This document shows, in pieces, positions 1-13,400 of a DNA stretch of 64,000 nt (position 1 is its first letter; every line of letters starts with the position of its first letter). A model generated the notes under the pieces. That model was not told where the DNA came from. It ran no database searches and saw nothing but the letters and a program-made list of their open reading frames with translations. The stretch comes from Sarcocystis neurona. Its lineage: Eukaryota > Apicomplexa > Conoidasida > Eucoccidiorida > Sarcocystidae. The position numbers were made by a program, and so were the translations under genes. Location: assembly GCA_000727475.1 (NCBI GenBank), contig KL647295.1, positions 1,818,962-1,882,961 on the forward strand, in the 5' to 3' direction.

Positions 1-961
1 TGCCCCAAAGCGGCCCGTCCTGCCTGCATCTGTTCCTGCAGCTGCCCTCGTTCAGGCAGCGCAGGGCGCTGCGAATGCGGGAGCGGCGGCGCAGTTGATG
101 GCTGTTGAATGTCCAGCACTTTGGACTGCTGTTCTTTCTGCAACGCCGCTGCCTCCTCCTGCTGCACGTCCATCTCTTCACCCTGGTGGTGGTGCCTCTG
201 CAGAGCGTCACACTGCTGTGGCTGCGATGCGACCACGTCACGATCTTTGTTGTCAGCCACATGTCGCTGGGGTTGTTGCCCACTCTCCCCCTGCTGCTCT
301 CGGTGCCGCTGATGAGTGTGGTTTGGAGGTGGACGCTGCAGCGCATGACGCCGCTGTTGGTGCTCTTGCTGCTGTTGGTCATCCTTGTGCAGTTTCATAT
401 GTTGCTGCCGTTGTACTCCTTTACACTCCTGCCGTCCTGGGCTCTGCACTTTAGTCAAGAGGTCCTCATAACCGCCGAGGACTAATGCGTCAGGACACTG
501 CTCCTGCGGTTTCTGAGGGTGGGTTTCTGCTGCATCTCTCCTGCCCTGGAAAGCACTGTGTTGAAATTCTGCGGCTGCCTCTACTGTTGATGAGGCGGTT
601 GCGTCTCTACACGGATTGGCTCTGCCTGTTGGTGTAGTAGCCAAGAGTCCTTCTCCTACATTTGCTGAGTCAGTTGATGAGCCTGTAGCTGTAGCGGCTG
701 CTTGGACTGCGGCTGTTGTTGCTCCTCTTGCTGTGGATGTCGCTTTTGCTGTGCCAGGTGTTGCCCCGCCTACTCGTGGTGCTGTGGCTGATGGCGTTGC
801 AGTTGCCGCTACTGGTGGTAATGCGCGCTGCTTTGCATGGCTTATAACGTCCTCAAGAGGGGCCCTCATTGTGGTAGTTCTGCTGCTCTCTGTGTGTTGC
901 CGCTTCGGGGGTTTACAGTTTCGCGAGCGGGCGCCTTCTTTAGAGAGGTCGCCTTCTGCTG
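1..961 (-). CDS. Long Gln-rich exon of the left-edge gene
   Basis: One - strand frame is uninterrupted from 965 to position 1 (about 320 codons); the preceding in-frame stop is at 968-966. A plausible acceptor, ttaaacag, sits just inside at 969-962. The translation is polar and varied, with segments such as LSKEGARSRNCKPPKRQH, MRAPLEDVISHAKQR, GGYEDLLTKVQSPGRQE and MKLHKDDQQQQEHQQRRH. This mix of charged residues between Gln runs is unlike a chance CAG frame. Function unknown. Confidence 0.55.
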
Positions 962-3900
962 CTGTTTAAGGGTAGTTGACAGGTGCTGCTGTCGGCCACT
1001 AACTTCGCGTACTGATGGTGTCTTACTCCTGCGCGTGCTTCTGCTGCTCATCCTCCTCCTGCGGCTGCGGTTCTCTGCGAGTTCGTGTTCGTGTTCCTCC
1101 TGCTGCGGCAGTCCGGGCAACACTCGTGACTGTTGCACCTGGGTGGCCGATGGGATTGCAGTTGAGCTGGTATGGGTGGCACCACGCGAGACTACCAGGC
1201 AAAATCATCATCGCAGCGGCAGCAGTAAAGCAGCAGTTGTACAACCGTGCGTGATTTACATCGACTGCGGCGGCAGCTGCAGCAGTAGCTGCAAAAGAAG
1301 AGAGGGCTTCTTGCGGCACCTCGTAAACGTGTTCATGTGGCTGTCCCGGCCGGCTTCTCTTGCCCGGGGAGCGTCGCGTCCAGGAAAGCGAACTACCCGC
1401 ATCTGCCGTTGATGCAGGCACAGGCACAAACTTTTCCGCACGGGCGGCAACAGGCGTCATCTCTGCAGCAGCAGTCGTTGTTCTCTCTCCGTGTGACTGT
1501 GGCGACAGGGGCCATCTTGCGAACTGATGCGAGGCACCTACCCGCGTCACCAGCGAGAACAACAACAGCGACTTGCTTCAGCAACAGCAACCGCGAATTG
1601 GACCGACAGCAACAACTTACTGTAACAGCAGGCGACAAGTGTACCAGCGCAGTGCAGGAAGCGGGTGAAGGAACATACATTTTCCACGTTGAACTGGGCT
1701 GAGACAAGCAGCCCGTCGCTATTTTGTACGGGTGCTTCGTCTGTGGCTGCAAGAGCAGCAGCGTCCTTGAGACGGGTGCGGAGGAACATGGGAGGGACGG
1801 CAGAAGATTTTCTCGTTTTCAGTGCTGCTGCCGGCGTTGTCCGCTGTCACACCTAGATCCGTGTCAAGTAAGTTGCTCGGTGTACCGCTGCAGCACAGTA
1901 ACTTGTACTGCTCTTGGATGCACTGCAGCTAGTCTACGTTGCACTCCATTTGACGCTGCTCTGTCGACTTCAGCGTTGCTGCGGCCGTTGACGGTGGTGC
2001 TCTGGCTTTTCTGGTGCGGTCACTCCTGTGCCTCCTGTCGCCATCGCTACTGCTACTGCATCTGTCATGACAGCATTTCCTGAAGGCCCATTTCCTGCCG
2101 TCTCACGTACCGTTACTGCTGCTGTTCTCGGGCAGCTGGCGCGGCTGCTCCCACTGTTGCGGCTGCTCGTGTAGACGTGCAACACCACTGCACAAAGAAC
2201 AACACCACACGGGTAGACAGCGGCAACACATCAACCCGCCACCACCACTGGACGCCTGGGTGCCCTGCAGCAGCAGGGCACTAGAAATAGGAAGAATTTG
2301 CTAAGGATGAAAAAGGGCAGAGAAGCGTATGAGATAAGTAGATCCGATACCAGATGCACGCGTAGGTAGCGTTGGAAAAAGAGGTTGCTCCTGTACCAGG
2401 TGTTGTTGCTGGCCAGAGTCCCCTGTCGCTGTGGAGGGCGGCCGGCCTGGTAGTGGTGGTGGTGGTGCTGCTGCTGCTCCGATCCTGGGCCGGTGGCGGC
2501 GGCTCCCCTCAGTGTCTCGCGGCACAGCGACGGCTGCTGCACTGGTACCTCTGTTGGGCGAAAAAAGTTCCCGTGTCTGTTTGAATCCTGCTCTCGCCAC
2601 TAGACTGACCTCTGCAGCTGTTGCTTCTGCTTTTGGCTGTTGTGCTGTGACAGATCGCGACCCCGTGCCCCGACACTGATACGTTTCCGCCATCGCGGCC
2701 CGCTGTGTCCCTACGGCGCAGTACTAGCAACGTCTCTTGCTGCGCGTGCCGCCCTGCTGCTGTGGCTACTGGAAGTGCTTCTGGCTTGCCCCTACCGGCT
2801 TCTACTGGTTGCTGCCGCACGTGCTCCTCCTCTAATCGCCCAGCTGCCGCGCGGTACAATTTTTCGACGCATTCTTCTCCCACCTCAACAACAACACGGC
2901 CGTCGCGCCGTCCTGCTGCTCCTCCCGCCCTCCTGCCAATGCTGCGAGCTGCTGCTCGTACGCCGACATGTGATCCGACGGTGTGTGCGCCAAGAGGCGT
3001 TCTGGCGTTGCAGGTGTCTCGGCTACATTATCCACGGGCTATGGCAGCTCCTGTTTCCCAGCAGACCACTTGTCCCGTGTGACCTTTCCCCTGCCCTGTA
3101 AAAAGGCTGCTGACGCCTGCGACTCCTGCTATCGGCCCAGTGGCTATTCTACTTTTGCACGTGCTGCTGCTGGACCTACTCGTGTGCTACATTTGATATG
3201 TGTGTGGGCGCTTTTTGCACTGCTATTACGCTTGCTGCTCGCGCACGACTACTATTACGCTGCACAGCTGCTTCCGCTTGTGTATGAGGGACGGTGCCGC
3301 TGCGCCTCACTCCGGCCGACCCGGCTGCCGCGCGGACGCCAGCCACCGTGTGTCGGTGCTGCTGCTGGCCTGCGGCGCTGGCGGCAGTGTTGCTGTTGGT
3401 TGAGTCGGAGGGTTCCCTCCATTACAGTCCTGTTGTCGCGTGTTACGCATGGATTGCTGCTGATGCAGCACTACTGCTACAGATAAGACGCCTTCTCCTC
3501 CCGCTCCTGCTGCTGTATTCGCGCTGCCGTGGCCTCAGCAGACGTCAAGCTGCGTCTATTCTTGTCTGGGTAGCTGCGGCGGTGGTGCGCACCCGCGTGC
3601 TGCAAAACACCTACGCATCCTCCGTACCCGACACAAATTCTCTACCCTCATATCCCCGTACGTGAGCCTTCCCGTGCATGCGCGTCATGGATTGTGCTTC
3701 GAAACGTGTCAGTGCACCCATGCAGCCGTATATACACTCTCTCTTGTAAGCAATTATGTGCGCGCGCGCGCACACACACACACACACACCCGCACGCTTG
3801 CAGCTCGACGTCGGTCCCTCCACTCCCCCAAGACAGCGGCTCCTGGGCAGCAAAACCTGCTCGTGACCGCTTAACTGCAACAACAGAGCCGGTGGTGGTG

Positions 3901-5853
3901 CCATAGGTGCTGGTACTGTTGCGGCTATGCTGCTGCTGGCTACATGGGGGGGCGGGCTGCCCTACTAGCCGTTAGGCATCCATCACACAGCGAGCACACA
4001 GGTCGCTGTTGCTGCTGCCCTGCCGCGCTGCTGCGTTCCCCGGCGCGTCGCTCCTGCGAGAGTCGCTGCTGCGGCTCTTCATCACGTTGCTAGAGCTTCT
4101 TTTATGTTCCTACTGCGTTTCTCATGTTACTGCTGCGTTGCTCACGTTTCTGCTGCCAGTGCTGCTGTTGCACAAGACCTGCTCGCGTTGCGCCTTTGTG
4201 TGTGCTAGAGAACTGTGGCGAGAGGTTCTCCCCCGCCCCTAGAAAATCCCTGGCGCTGCACCTCGGGCGTTGGTGATGCTGCTTTGCAGCTGCCAGCCAC
4301 GTTCACGTGTGCTGCCGCTCCCGCGGAAATTGTTTCTTTTATAGTGCCTTTGCACACGAGAACAGGCTCGTCCCATTTTTGTGTGACAATCGTTTCCCGG
4401 CAGTTGGATCCCCTTCTGCTGAAGCACGTCCCGCCATGCCTCTGTAGAAGATGATACACGTGGCTGCCTTCCGGTGAAGTGCCAGCCTGCCAGTTGACCA
4501 GACTCGCAGCGCTGCGACTGCCTCTCCGTAGCAGCAACAGCAGCAGCAAGGCCACCACCATCAGCAGCGGCAACAGCAGCGAGGACGATCGAATCCAGAG
4601 CGGCGCCACGAGCAGCAACAGCAGCAGCACCCCAGCAGCTTCGTGGAGCCGAGAGCACCGCCAGCAGTGCGCAGCAGGCATACCATCCACAACAACGAAT
4701 AGACAGCAGTGCCAGCCAAAAGCAACGTAGAACTCGCAACAACGGCAGCATCAACACCGCAAGCAGCAAGGACGGCAGCAGCAAGAGCAGCACCAAGCGC
4801 ACACGAGCCGCGCCGTCTGCATGGATCTGTCCACACATCTAGGCCTGATTTGTCGAAGTGTTAGCGTCCTCCCCTTTCGCCGCAGATGGGCGGGTTGCTT
4901 TGTCTCTCTTTGCATCAGCCACTCTTCCAGCGTTGCTAACGCCCTTCCATCACACTGTCATCTGCAGCTGCAGCAGACATCAGCACTGCCGCCACCGCAG
5001 CTGCTGGAGCAGCAGCATCACCACGTGTAGCTGCAACCTTTCCCGGAGCAAATCTGCACACATACCAAAACACATACACATACACGCACACACACGCACA
5101 CAGCAGCAGCAGTGACTGCCACGACGGGCGGTGGCAGCAGCCGAGCCGCAGCAGCGACGGGTTGAGCAGGAGAAAGCAGAATCTTTAGACTCAGCGGTTC
5201 GTGTCAGCAGCAGAAGCAGCAGTTTCTGCCAGGGCGAAACTAACGTCCTGCAGGGGATGCGCTGAGTTTCTGTAGCACCGGCCCGCTGACAGTGTTCGTT
5301 TGCCTCTTTGCTGGTATGCTGTTGTCTCCCTCTGCATCTGTGACGCATATCTGCGCGTCCGCTGCTACTGACCGACAGGCTGCTACCGCTCTGCTGCAGC
5401 GTTCCTCACTTCTACCCGTGCTGCTGTGGCTGCTGCTGGAGTTCTGGGTTGCCGGCTCCTGCTGGACGTGCTGCCCCTGCGGCCGCCCCCGTGTCCCCCG
5501 TTGCTCTGGCTGACCTGCCAAAGCTGCTGCAACAGTGACTCCGGCGCAGCTGCTGGAGTACCGGGCAGCCCTGCAGCTGCTGCTGTTGCATGTCCTGCCG
5601 TCCTCGTCTTCTCGTCCACATGTAGCTCGTTGCTACGCACGCCCCTGCTGCTGCCGTGTCCCTCGCGCACCAGTCGCTGGGGACGCGAGGACGTGTCTTT
5701 GCCTGTGTGTGGAGCCGCCTCGCTGCTACGACCTCCACCTGCTGCTCTGGAGTGCTCTTGCAGCTTCCTTTGCTGGTGCCCCTTCTTTGTGCCGACGTCC
5801 ACACAGGGACCCGCTGCGGGGGAACCTTCTAGAGTGACACCTCGCCGCGGCAT
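1..5853 (-). CDS. Gln/Ala-rich protein gene, partial (runs off the left edge)
   Basis: The - strand carries a chain of coding-like segments across this region. The ATG at 5853-5851 lies in an AAAATG context and opens a polar frame (MPRRGVTLEGSP) to 5383. Further - strand islands are at 4205-4690, 2832-3035 (with AYEQQLAALAGGREEQQ), 2509-2883, 2301-2693, 1023-1565 and 866-1138, followed by the open frame 961-1. I cannot fix the introns because CTG arrays stay open in several frames. No domain is recognised. The gene is divergent from the CBM-phosphatase gene, with about 1.45 kb between the two ATGs. Confidence 0.4.
3759..3790. repeat. (CG)n/(CA)n microsatellite
   Basis: An alternating purine-pyrimidine tract, GCGCGCGCG then (CA)n. 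Confidence 0.9.
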
Positions 5854-5999
5854 TTTCTCCTCCTCCCGTCTCACGGCGTCCCAATGCGGACGCACATCTG
5901 CCTCAGTGCTCCCGTCTTCTCTTCTTGCTCGTCTTCTTCTTCTTCTTCCTGCACCACTCCAACACTCCTACGCGTCTGCCTTATTGGCGTACTGCACAG

Positions 6000-6062
6000 C
6001 TCCACACACGAAGGTCTCCACACACGAAGATCTCCACACTCGACGGATCTCCACACTCACCC
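6000..6062. repeat. Short tandem repeat, unit about 16-18 bp
   Basis: Four imperfect copies of a unit built around TCTCCACACACGAAG lie head to tail in the divergent spacer. Confidence 0.7.
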
Positions 6063-6635
6063 GCACACAGGTGTACAAGTGTAGTGGACATCACTTTGAT
6101 ATGCAAATACGGACATTCGTATATATGTGTTCCGGAGCACATCGCAGGTGCAAGGGTGTTGATAATGCTGTGGTAGGTACACATATGCGCACATATACGT
6201 GTAGATTTTGACGGCAATATCTACGTCCAGGTACGTGTGCCTTAGTGCCCGTGCAGAGCGCCCGGATGTATAGAGGAGACGCAGAAGGTCGCTCGGGCGT
6301 CTTTCCGTCTAACTGTGTGTCTGTGATAATAAAGCCGCTGTGTGGCGGCGTTCCAACCCGCGTGGAGAGCCTCTGGCGTCGGCGAGAGTTGCAGCGTTCA
6401 ACTGGGATAAGACAGCGCCACACCGTCCTCCTCGTGCTGTGAAGGAAGACTGTCTTGGCGAGGAGCAACAGCAACAGCGATGGCTGATTATTCAGACACT
6501 GCGGAGTCGCGCAAAAGTGCTTCTTTTCTTCCGCCAGAAGGGTCGGTCCCTTCTTCAACCACTGGCGTCGCGTAGGGCAGGCGGCGGGCACGCGAACGCC
6601 GGGGTCGCATCTGCTGGCGGTGGCGCCACGGCAGA

Positions 6636-6860
6636 GGAGAGGCTCTCCTGCTGCAGCGTACTAGGAGGGGACAGCAGACTCTGCGCCCCGAAGTAGCCAG
6701 GGGCAGTGCAGTTCTCAGCAGCGGGCGGAGGAGAGGCTCTGCTGCTGCAGCGTTTTGGGGGAGAACAGCAGTTCGTAGTTCGCGGCAGGCAGGGAAGGGG
6801 CTCTCCTGCTCCAGCGTCCTGGGAGCGAACAGCAGACTGCGGACCTACGGAGGCAGTGGT
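6636..6860. repeat. Degenerate tandem repeat, three copies
   Basis: The block GGCTCTCCTGCTGCAGCG, followed by a GGGAGCGAACAGCAG-like block, recurs at about 6641, 6735 and 6799. Spacing is about 94 and 64 bases. Confidence 0.6.
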
Positions 6861-7183
6861 ACTGCAGTTCGTAGTTACCAGCAGCAGTTCGCTGTGGAGT
6901 TGTGGCAGCGTTCAGCCGCGTGTGACACCGGGCGCACGAAAGCAGGGGTGGCAGCGCCAGTCCGAGCCACAGTTTTATCGAAGATTGAAGAAACGCCGGT
7001 TTCCTTCCTCTGACGTCAAGGCTGCAGCCACATAGCCGCGTTACCCCTCCTGCGGGCCGATTGTCTAGCGAGGCAGCTGGGAGCGATCTGTTTTGTCTGC
7101 GTGCGCGTCTTCCTCCGCCCACACGCACAACGAGGAAGGTTGCTTCTGTACAAGACAAGAAGCCAGAACTCTCTCGATAAGCC

Positions 7184-7266
7184 GCAGCAGTGACAGCAGC
7201 AGCAGCAGCGACAGCAGCAGCAGAGACAGCAGCAGCAGTGACAGCAGCAGCAGTGAGAGCAGCACG
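7184..7266. repeat. CAG-rich tandem repeat upstream of the + strand ATG
   Basis: Repeated units of the TGACAGCAGCAGCAG type, ending about 30 bases before the proposed ATG at 7299. In a transcript this would lie in the 5' leader. Confidence 0.75.
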
Positions 7267-7298
7267 CAGTGACAGGAGGAAGTGCGGAACTGGAGAGA

Positions 7299-7475
7299 AT
7301 GGGACGGCGTGGAGAGCTGTGCGTGGCTGCGCCCGTAGTAGGCGGCGGAGGCGTCTTGCTGCAGCTCTACTACTGCACGGGCTGGCGGCCGGCTGTTTTG
7401 CATTACCAGCAGCAGCTGCGCGGCGAGGGAGGGCAGCAGCTGCAAAAGCAGCCGTGGGAAGAGAAACACATGGAG
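7299..7475 (+). CDS. Exon 1: N-terminal half of CBM25/53-like module
   Basis: ATG at 7299 (purine at -3, G at +4) follows an in-frame TGA at 7254. The exon codes MGRRGELC, then the CBM25-like strand LLQLYYCTGW and the motif VLHYQQQ. This matches the family pattern in which a YY strand is followed by a Trp and then an HY/HG strand. It ends GAG|gttagt at 7475, phase 0. An upstream exon entering through an acceptor between 7257 and about 7345 is not excluded. Confidence 0.65.
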
Positions 7476-10400
7476 GTTAGTGAGTCTGCTGCTGCGCCTG
7501 CGTCACTCTCCTGCTGTGCTGCCCCACAGCAAAGCGTCATAAAACAATACACCCAGAGAGCTGTGTATAGTCCAGGCAGCACATGCCTCTTGTACGTCGA
7601 CTGCAGACACACAAACATGCTTCAGAAATTGTCTGGCGACCCGATGAACTCTGTACATGCGTGAGGAAAGTCCCACGGCAGTTTGCTGCCGCACGTAGAA
7701 TATTATACGCGTGGTGCTACGGGTGACTTTCAGCAACCTGCGGTCGCCCCGCGGCTGCTCTGCTCTCGATGATTGCCACCTCCTCCGCTTCTCATCTCGT
7801 GCAGCTGCCACGCCTAGGGCGGCGCAGGGCTCCTTCCGGGGGTCCTGCGGCTGCCGCTGCGGCACTGGAAGAGCAGGGCGCTGCACGCGGTTGCTAGGAG
7901 AAGAGCCGCCCATCTGCCAGTGCCAGGGGGCTACCAGAGCAGCGGCTGCTGCAGGCGTGGTGACGGGGCGAGGCAGCTGGGCGTGCAGCTGCCCTGGTGC
8001 GACGCCAAAGACGGAGGACAGTGTTCGTCGTTTAGTGCGTTGCCAGTTATTTGGAAGTGTGCGGTGGGGGCTGCTGCCCAGGTGTTGGCTGACGTCGGTG
8101 CCTCCTGCTGCTTCTCCCTGTGTTGCAGTGGTGCTCGGGGAAGGAGCTGCAGCAGCCTGACTGGCACGCATGCGAGCTTTTGCTGCCACAAGAAATCGGC
8201 CGACTGGAGTTCGTCTGCTGCAGCGCGGATCACAAGGAGTGGGACAACGCACCGGCAGATGAGGACGACAACCAAAAGAAGTGAGCATGCTGCTGTTGCT
8301 GCTGCTAGTTGGACGGGGTGTTCACTCTCTCTCTGCCGCTGTCAGTTCTGTTGGCGGTCTTCCGTCTTCTTGCTGCTGCTCCGTCTCGTTTTGCCGTCCT
8401 GCTGCCGTTTCTTTCTGCAGATCGGCGTGCTGGGCCGGCTGGAGTGCCACACTCATTGCTGCTGTCGCTCTGCTGTTCCCGCGGGAGAGCGTCTGGCGCT
8501 CACTCTGCGTAGCGCGACAGTCTCTCTCCGTCGATGCTGCTAGTGGTACACACACTGATGCAGCGCCCTGCTAAAGCTTGCGTCTTGGCTGCCCCACGTC
8601 GGGAGATTGACGATGCTGCAGTTGCTCTCTCTGGCGACAAAGCAGCTGCGATCGCCTGTCTAGACGCCGTGTCCTTGCGGACGCTTTGGGGAACCGTCGA
8701 ACGTTGCTTTTCCTGATGCTTCGCGTGTACCAGCAGCAGCGGATCCCTTCCTGCCGCTGTTGACTCTATATACCACAGCCGCTTTCGCTTGCTGGGAGCG
8801 TCCACCGCGTTGCACTGGCGCAAGCACAGCTGGTGTCGCTCCTGTGCTGTGGTGTGCTGTTCCTCGGAAACAGAAATTACGTGATTAGCTTTTGTGGAAG
8901 CAGCAGCGGCTGCAGTGCAGCTCCGGAGCAAAGTCCTCCGGACTTGATGCCTGACGCCGCACGTGTCGCAGACCCGCGACTGGCGGTTTGCCGCTCTTCG
9001 CAGAAAAAGTGCCCGAGCGGCAGCGGCGGCCCCAGTCGCAGCGGCAGCAGCAGCACACAGCGGGGCGACAGCAGCGAAGGGCAGAACTACTACTGCAATG
9101 GGGATTCAAAGACGGTCCCCGGCAGGCCCCCCGCAAACAGCACCGTGTGTGCCGATTCCAACAGAAGCAGCCGTCGAGGCAGCAGCAGCGGCAGCAGCAC
9201 CGGCAGCAACACCAGCGGCAGCAGCAGCAGCGGCAGCAGCAGTAGCGGCAGCAGCAGTAGCGGCAGCAGCAGTAGCGACAAGAACAGCGGCGGCAGCTGT
9301 AGTTGCCGCACGTGCGTGAAGAGGATTGTGTGTACCTTAGCCGATGGCCAGCTAGCTGCCGTTGAGGGTCCCCGGTGTCTTCTTATTACTGACTTGGACG
9401 GCACGCTAATAGGCAACGCCGCTTACGTGTCTCAGTTTCTACTTCACTGGAAGCTCAGACACCTCTGGAGAGGCTCCAAGCTGGTAACAGAGACAGAGAC
9501 ACAGAGGGAGACAGAGAGGGCGCTGTGGTCTTGTCTGCGCGCGGGCGCTCGTATATTCGTTCAGCTGCTGCGGTTGGGACTGCTGCTTCTGCCGCGCTCG
9601 CTCTCCTCCTATTACCAACGTGACGCTGCTGCGGCGGTGTGTGTTGCGGTGACCTTCTTCCTTCGGGGTTGCCGTGCTGCTGGTGCAGTGCGCTGCGTCG
9701 CCGCGGCTACGTGTGTGCTGTTCTCGGACACGACTTTTTCCTACTGCAGCTAAGCCTGCTGGTACAGTCCTCGCGGCGGTTACCGCTCCTGCCCAGGCGG
9801 TGTTCTCGTTCTGGTCACGACGTGACTGTTGGTGCCACGTTCTCGCACTGCTGCTGCGTGGGTGTCGTTTGTATTGCTCCTCCTCTGGGAAGTGTCGGCC
9901 CTGCAGGAGAGACTGCTGCAGCCCGCCAGTGCTGTTCACCAGGTGCTGAGACTCCTGTACGCCTGCTCCTCCACATGCGGTGCCCTTGGTGCCGAGGTTA
10001 TAGGTGCTGGTCGATCTTCTGGAAGCGTTGCTGTCGGGACTGCTGCTGTCCTTCGGCTGTGCCCCGCAGCCTGGCGCAACTCCGCCACTGCCGCTGCGGA
10101 GGCGGCTACGAAGCGCGCGCCTTCTGTTACTTCACTGGTTGCTGTTGCTGCTGTCACCCTTGCGGCTAATGCCGGCGCGTTGCGGGTCCTCCTTCCTTTC
10201 TCCGCATTGCTGCTGCTGTCCGTTTTGTTGCTGCTGTTGCTGTGTGTGGGGCACAGGTGTACAACACTGGACGCAATCTGAAGGATTTCCTTTTCGCTGC
10301 TGGCGACAACGCGCTGCTGCGCCCAGACTTCGCCATTCTCGGGTGCTTTCCTTTCTCTTCCTGTTTCATTCTGTCTCCTCCTCTTTAGTGACATGCGCCT

Positions 10401-13400
10401 GCTTTCAACTTCCCCGTGTTGTCTTTTCTCGCCTGTATCCGCGAGTCTCACTCTTTTTTCTGCCGTTCTTCTCCGCTTCTACGCTTCTCCCTATAGTAGG
10501 CCGGTACGTCTGCGCGTCAGTCCTGTATTCTCTTCCGCTTGCTGTTCTTCTTCGTCTCCTCCCCTGGTTTCTCCTCACCTCGTTTCTGTCTTTATTCTGC
10601 GGGTTTCCCTTCGCCGTTCTTCTTTTGTGGAATGTCCGCGTCTCTTCGCGCATGCGAGAAACGATCAAATGTGCACGTACATGCCCAACAGGCAGTTCTT
10701 CTGCCCCAAACATACAACTACGTACGTGTGCGCAGAGATGTGCGGGATGCGCTGGCGCTTTTCGTTCTTGCTGCTGCGGCTGAGCTGGCCGCTCGTTCGA
10801 AACCGTCCGTACTACCCCGCTGCTGCGGCTTTGCGGGATGCCTGTCTCTTCATTTCTTTCGACCCGCAGTACGCTTTGTCGGGTGTTCCTGCTCTTGCTA
10901 CTTTCGTGGGTCTCTGCTGCCTCGTTTGCAAGTTTGACGTGCCGCGCCTTTCTTTCGTCGTCTTGCAACAGGGTGGGAACAGAAGTATACGAATTTTCTC
11001 CAGTCGAGGAGCTGAAGAGCAGTCGTCGCATCGAGGAGTGGCTCCTGGACGACAACGAACGGGAGCAGTTCAGAGGTAAGCACACGCCGTCTCACTGCTA
11101 TCTCGGGGGCTGCTGCTACAGCGGAGACCGAGAGACAGTCTGCTGCTGCTGCTGCCGCTTCGATAGTGCTGCGCTTGCTGCTGGTGGTGTTGCTAATGCG
11201 TTGCTGCTGCGAAGACGCTGGCGGTCAGAGACGGTTCTGCAGATTCTGCATAGGCGATGAGAAGCCCCGCCTCGTCCGGCGGTTCTTGCTGTTGCTGCAG
11301 TCCGTGTTGCTGCTGCTGGGTCCTCGTGCCGCTGCTGGGGGTCTTGCTGCTGCACGCTTCCAGAAGCCCGTGAGGCTGCGTGTAATTACAAAACTGTGCA
11401 AGTCCTCCTTCGCTCTCTCCTCTTCCTGCTTTCGGTCATGTGGTGCTGCTCTCGCATTTGCAATGCAGCTGCTTGCTCACACAGGCCTGCTGCAGGTGCT
11501 ACACCTTCGTCCTCGTGGACACATTTGTGCTGCCACTACTTTTTCTTCGTGCGTGTTGCTGCGTCCTGCGCCGCGATGTGTCTTGCTTCTTCCCTCCCGT
11601 TGTAGCGCCGCTGACGTGCCCTTTGGCTTGCTTCAGCAGGTGGTTCTGCGTGTCGGTTCTCTTCCTCAGACTCTGTTCATATATACGCACGCAGGTATGT
11701 GTATGTGGGTGTTTTTGCGTTTCGCACATGTAGAACTGCCCACCAGCAGATCTTCGTGTGCTGCGACCTTCCTTTTGTTTGACCGAGGCTTTGCTGCTGC
11801 CGTTTTTGTAGGGGTGCGTGGCTGTTGACTGCTGCAGTCGCTTGTTGCTTGTCGTGTGGGTGACGCAGACGATATAGCGTTTTCCTCTCCGCAGTGGCCC
11901 GTGTGGTGCCGTACGCGGGCACAAGCACGAATTAGCAGCCGTTGGCTCGAGCGCCTCGGCGGCGGCACTGCCTTCGATCGTCGCAAGCTCGCCCGCGCTG
12001 CTGCTGTAAGTGTACTGCCGCTGCTGCTGCTGCGCCGCAGGAGCTAGCTTCGCAGCTGCCACCGCTACGGAGAAAAACGTCTGCTGCTCTTGAGCAGCCT
12101 CCTTCGCCTCCTCCCTGCTGCTACCAGAGGCAAAGTTGCTGGTGCTGTCTTTTCAGGAAGTGTTGCTGCCGCTCCTGCTACCGGTGGAAGCGCAGCTGGC
12201 GGTGCACACGCTACGCGCGTTAGCTCGGCAGAAGCTGCCTCCTCGCGTGTAGCTCGGTCAGATACAGCGTTGCGCGTAAGAAGAAGAAAGAACAGCCAAA
12301 TAATTAGTCGAACCGAGGGCGGAAGACACGTATTCATCTCGAGAAGGATACACGTGCGGAGCCGTGAGGACGGTGCGGCCGCACGCGCCCTGCAGCACGA
12401 GCCACCACATCAAAGCAACCGAGCATACCTACGCATATACGTAGCGGGGAGACAACACGAGACAAAGCTGCAAGAACATGCGCGTCCCAAGACAAAGAAT
12501 GATAGACGAAGAGACAGGCAAGAATGAGTGCATGCGTGGATCGAAAGGCGTAGGGAGGTAGCAAGATGGACAGACGACTAATCGAATAATACGCGTATAT
12601 CTGCAGGCCCTGCGAAGGAGATAGAAGCAACAGCCCCACAACCCCCCACGTAGTAGAGAACGAGACAAACAACTACACGTACAAGAATAAATATGGGTCT
12701 GTGAAGAGCGACTGCGCCTCTTACACAGATTCACATACGTACATAGAGATAGATAGGTTTGTTTATATGTATATATATGTATACGAAGAGAGAGCGCCAC
12801 TCATGTAAACGGACGGAAGACAGTGGTATATGGGTAAGTACATAGAGGAGGAGGGTATCTGCTGCCGAACAGACGCGTGCGTGTCCCTGCGACTGCACTT
12901 CTAGCTCGGCTGTAGAGAAACATGACGTGTACACGTGCTCCGCGCAGCGAAGAAGAATAAGAGCGACGGAAGCAGCAGCTGCGCTGCCGCGTAGATGGCA
13001 GGAGTCTGGAGGACGTGTGTCGCTGTGTCCACAGATGCCTCTCTCTGAGTCTCTCTATTAAATATAGAAATGTATACGTGTTTGTATTTGTTGGTGGCTA
13101 CGTAGCCATTCGCTTTCTTTGACAAATATGGAAATGTTAGTATGTATATAATTGGGTGGCGACGTAGCCTCTCTCTAACAAATAGAGGCGTGTAGACGTG
13201 TGTGTGTATTTGTATGACCACGCAGCCTCTCGCTCTCTCTCTCTTACATGTAAAAACGTAGGGATCTATTTGTCCAGCTATGCGAATCCATGCCCCTCGA
13301 GGCCGATTCTCTTCTGCATGCACTTGTGGGCATGCAGGTGGATGAGTCGTAAGTTGGTCGGTGTATGTGTGTGTGTGTGTGTGTGTGCACCCTCTTCCCT

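Larger units (their letters stand above)
5854..7298. promoter_or_regulatory. Divergent intergenic region
   Basis: It lies between the proposed - strand start (5853) and + strand start (7299), so it should hold both promoters. It includes a CTT/GAA tract at 5928-5950, short direct repeats of a CTCCACACACGAAG-like unit (6000-6060), a degenerate repeat (6636-6860) and CAG-rich repeats just before the + start. No core promoter element can be named. Confidence 0.35.

Noticed and set aside
7503..8288. 261-codon minus-strand ORF
   Set aside because: It overlaps the CBM exon on the other strand, whose family motifs are specific.
8947..9483. ATG 8947 as start of a stand-alone phosphatase
   Set aside because: Possible, but exons 1-2 join in phase and supply a complete starch-binding module. 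Kept as an alternative.
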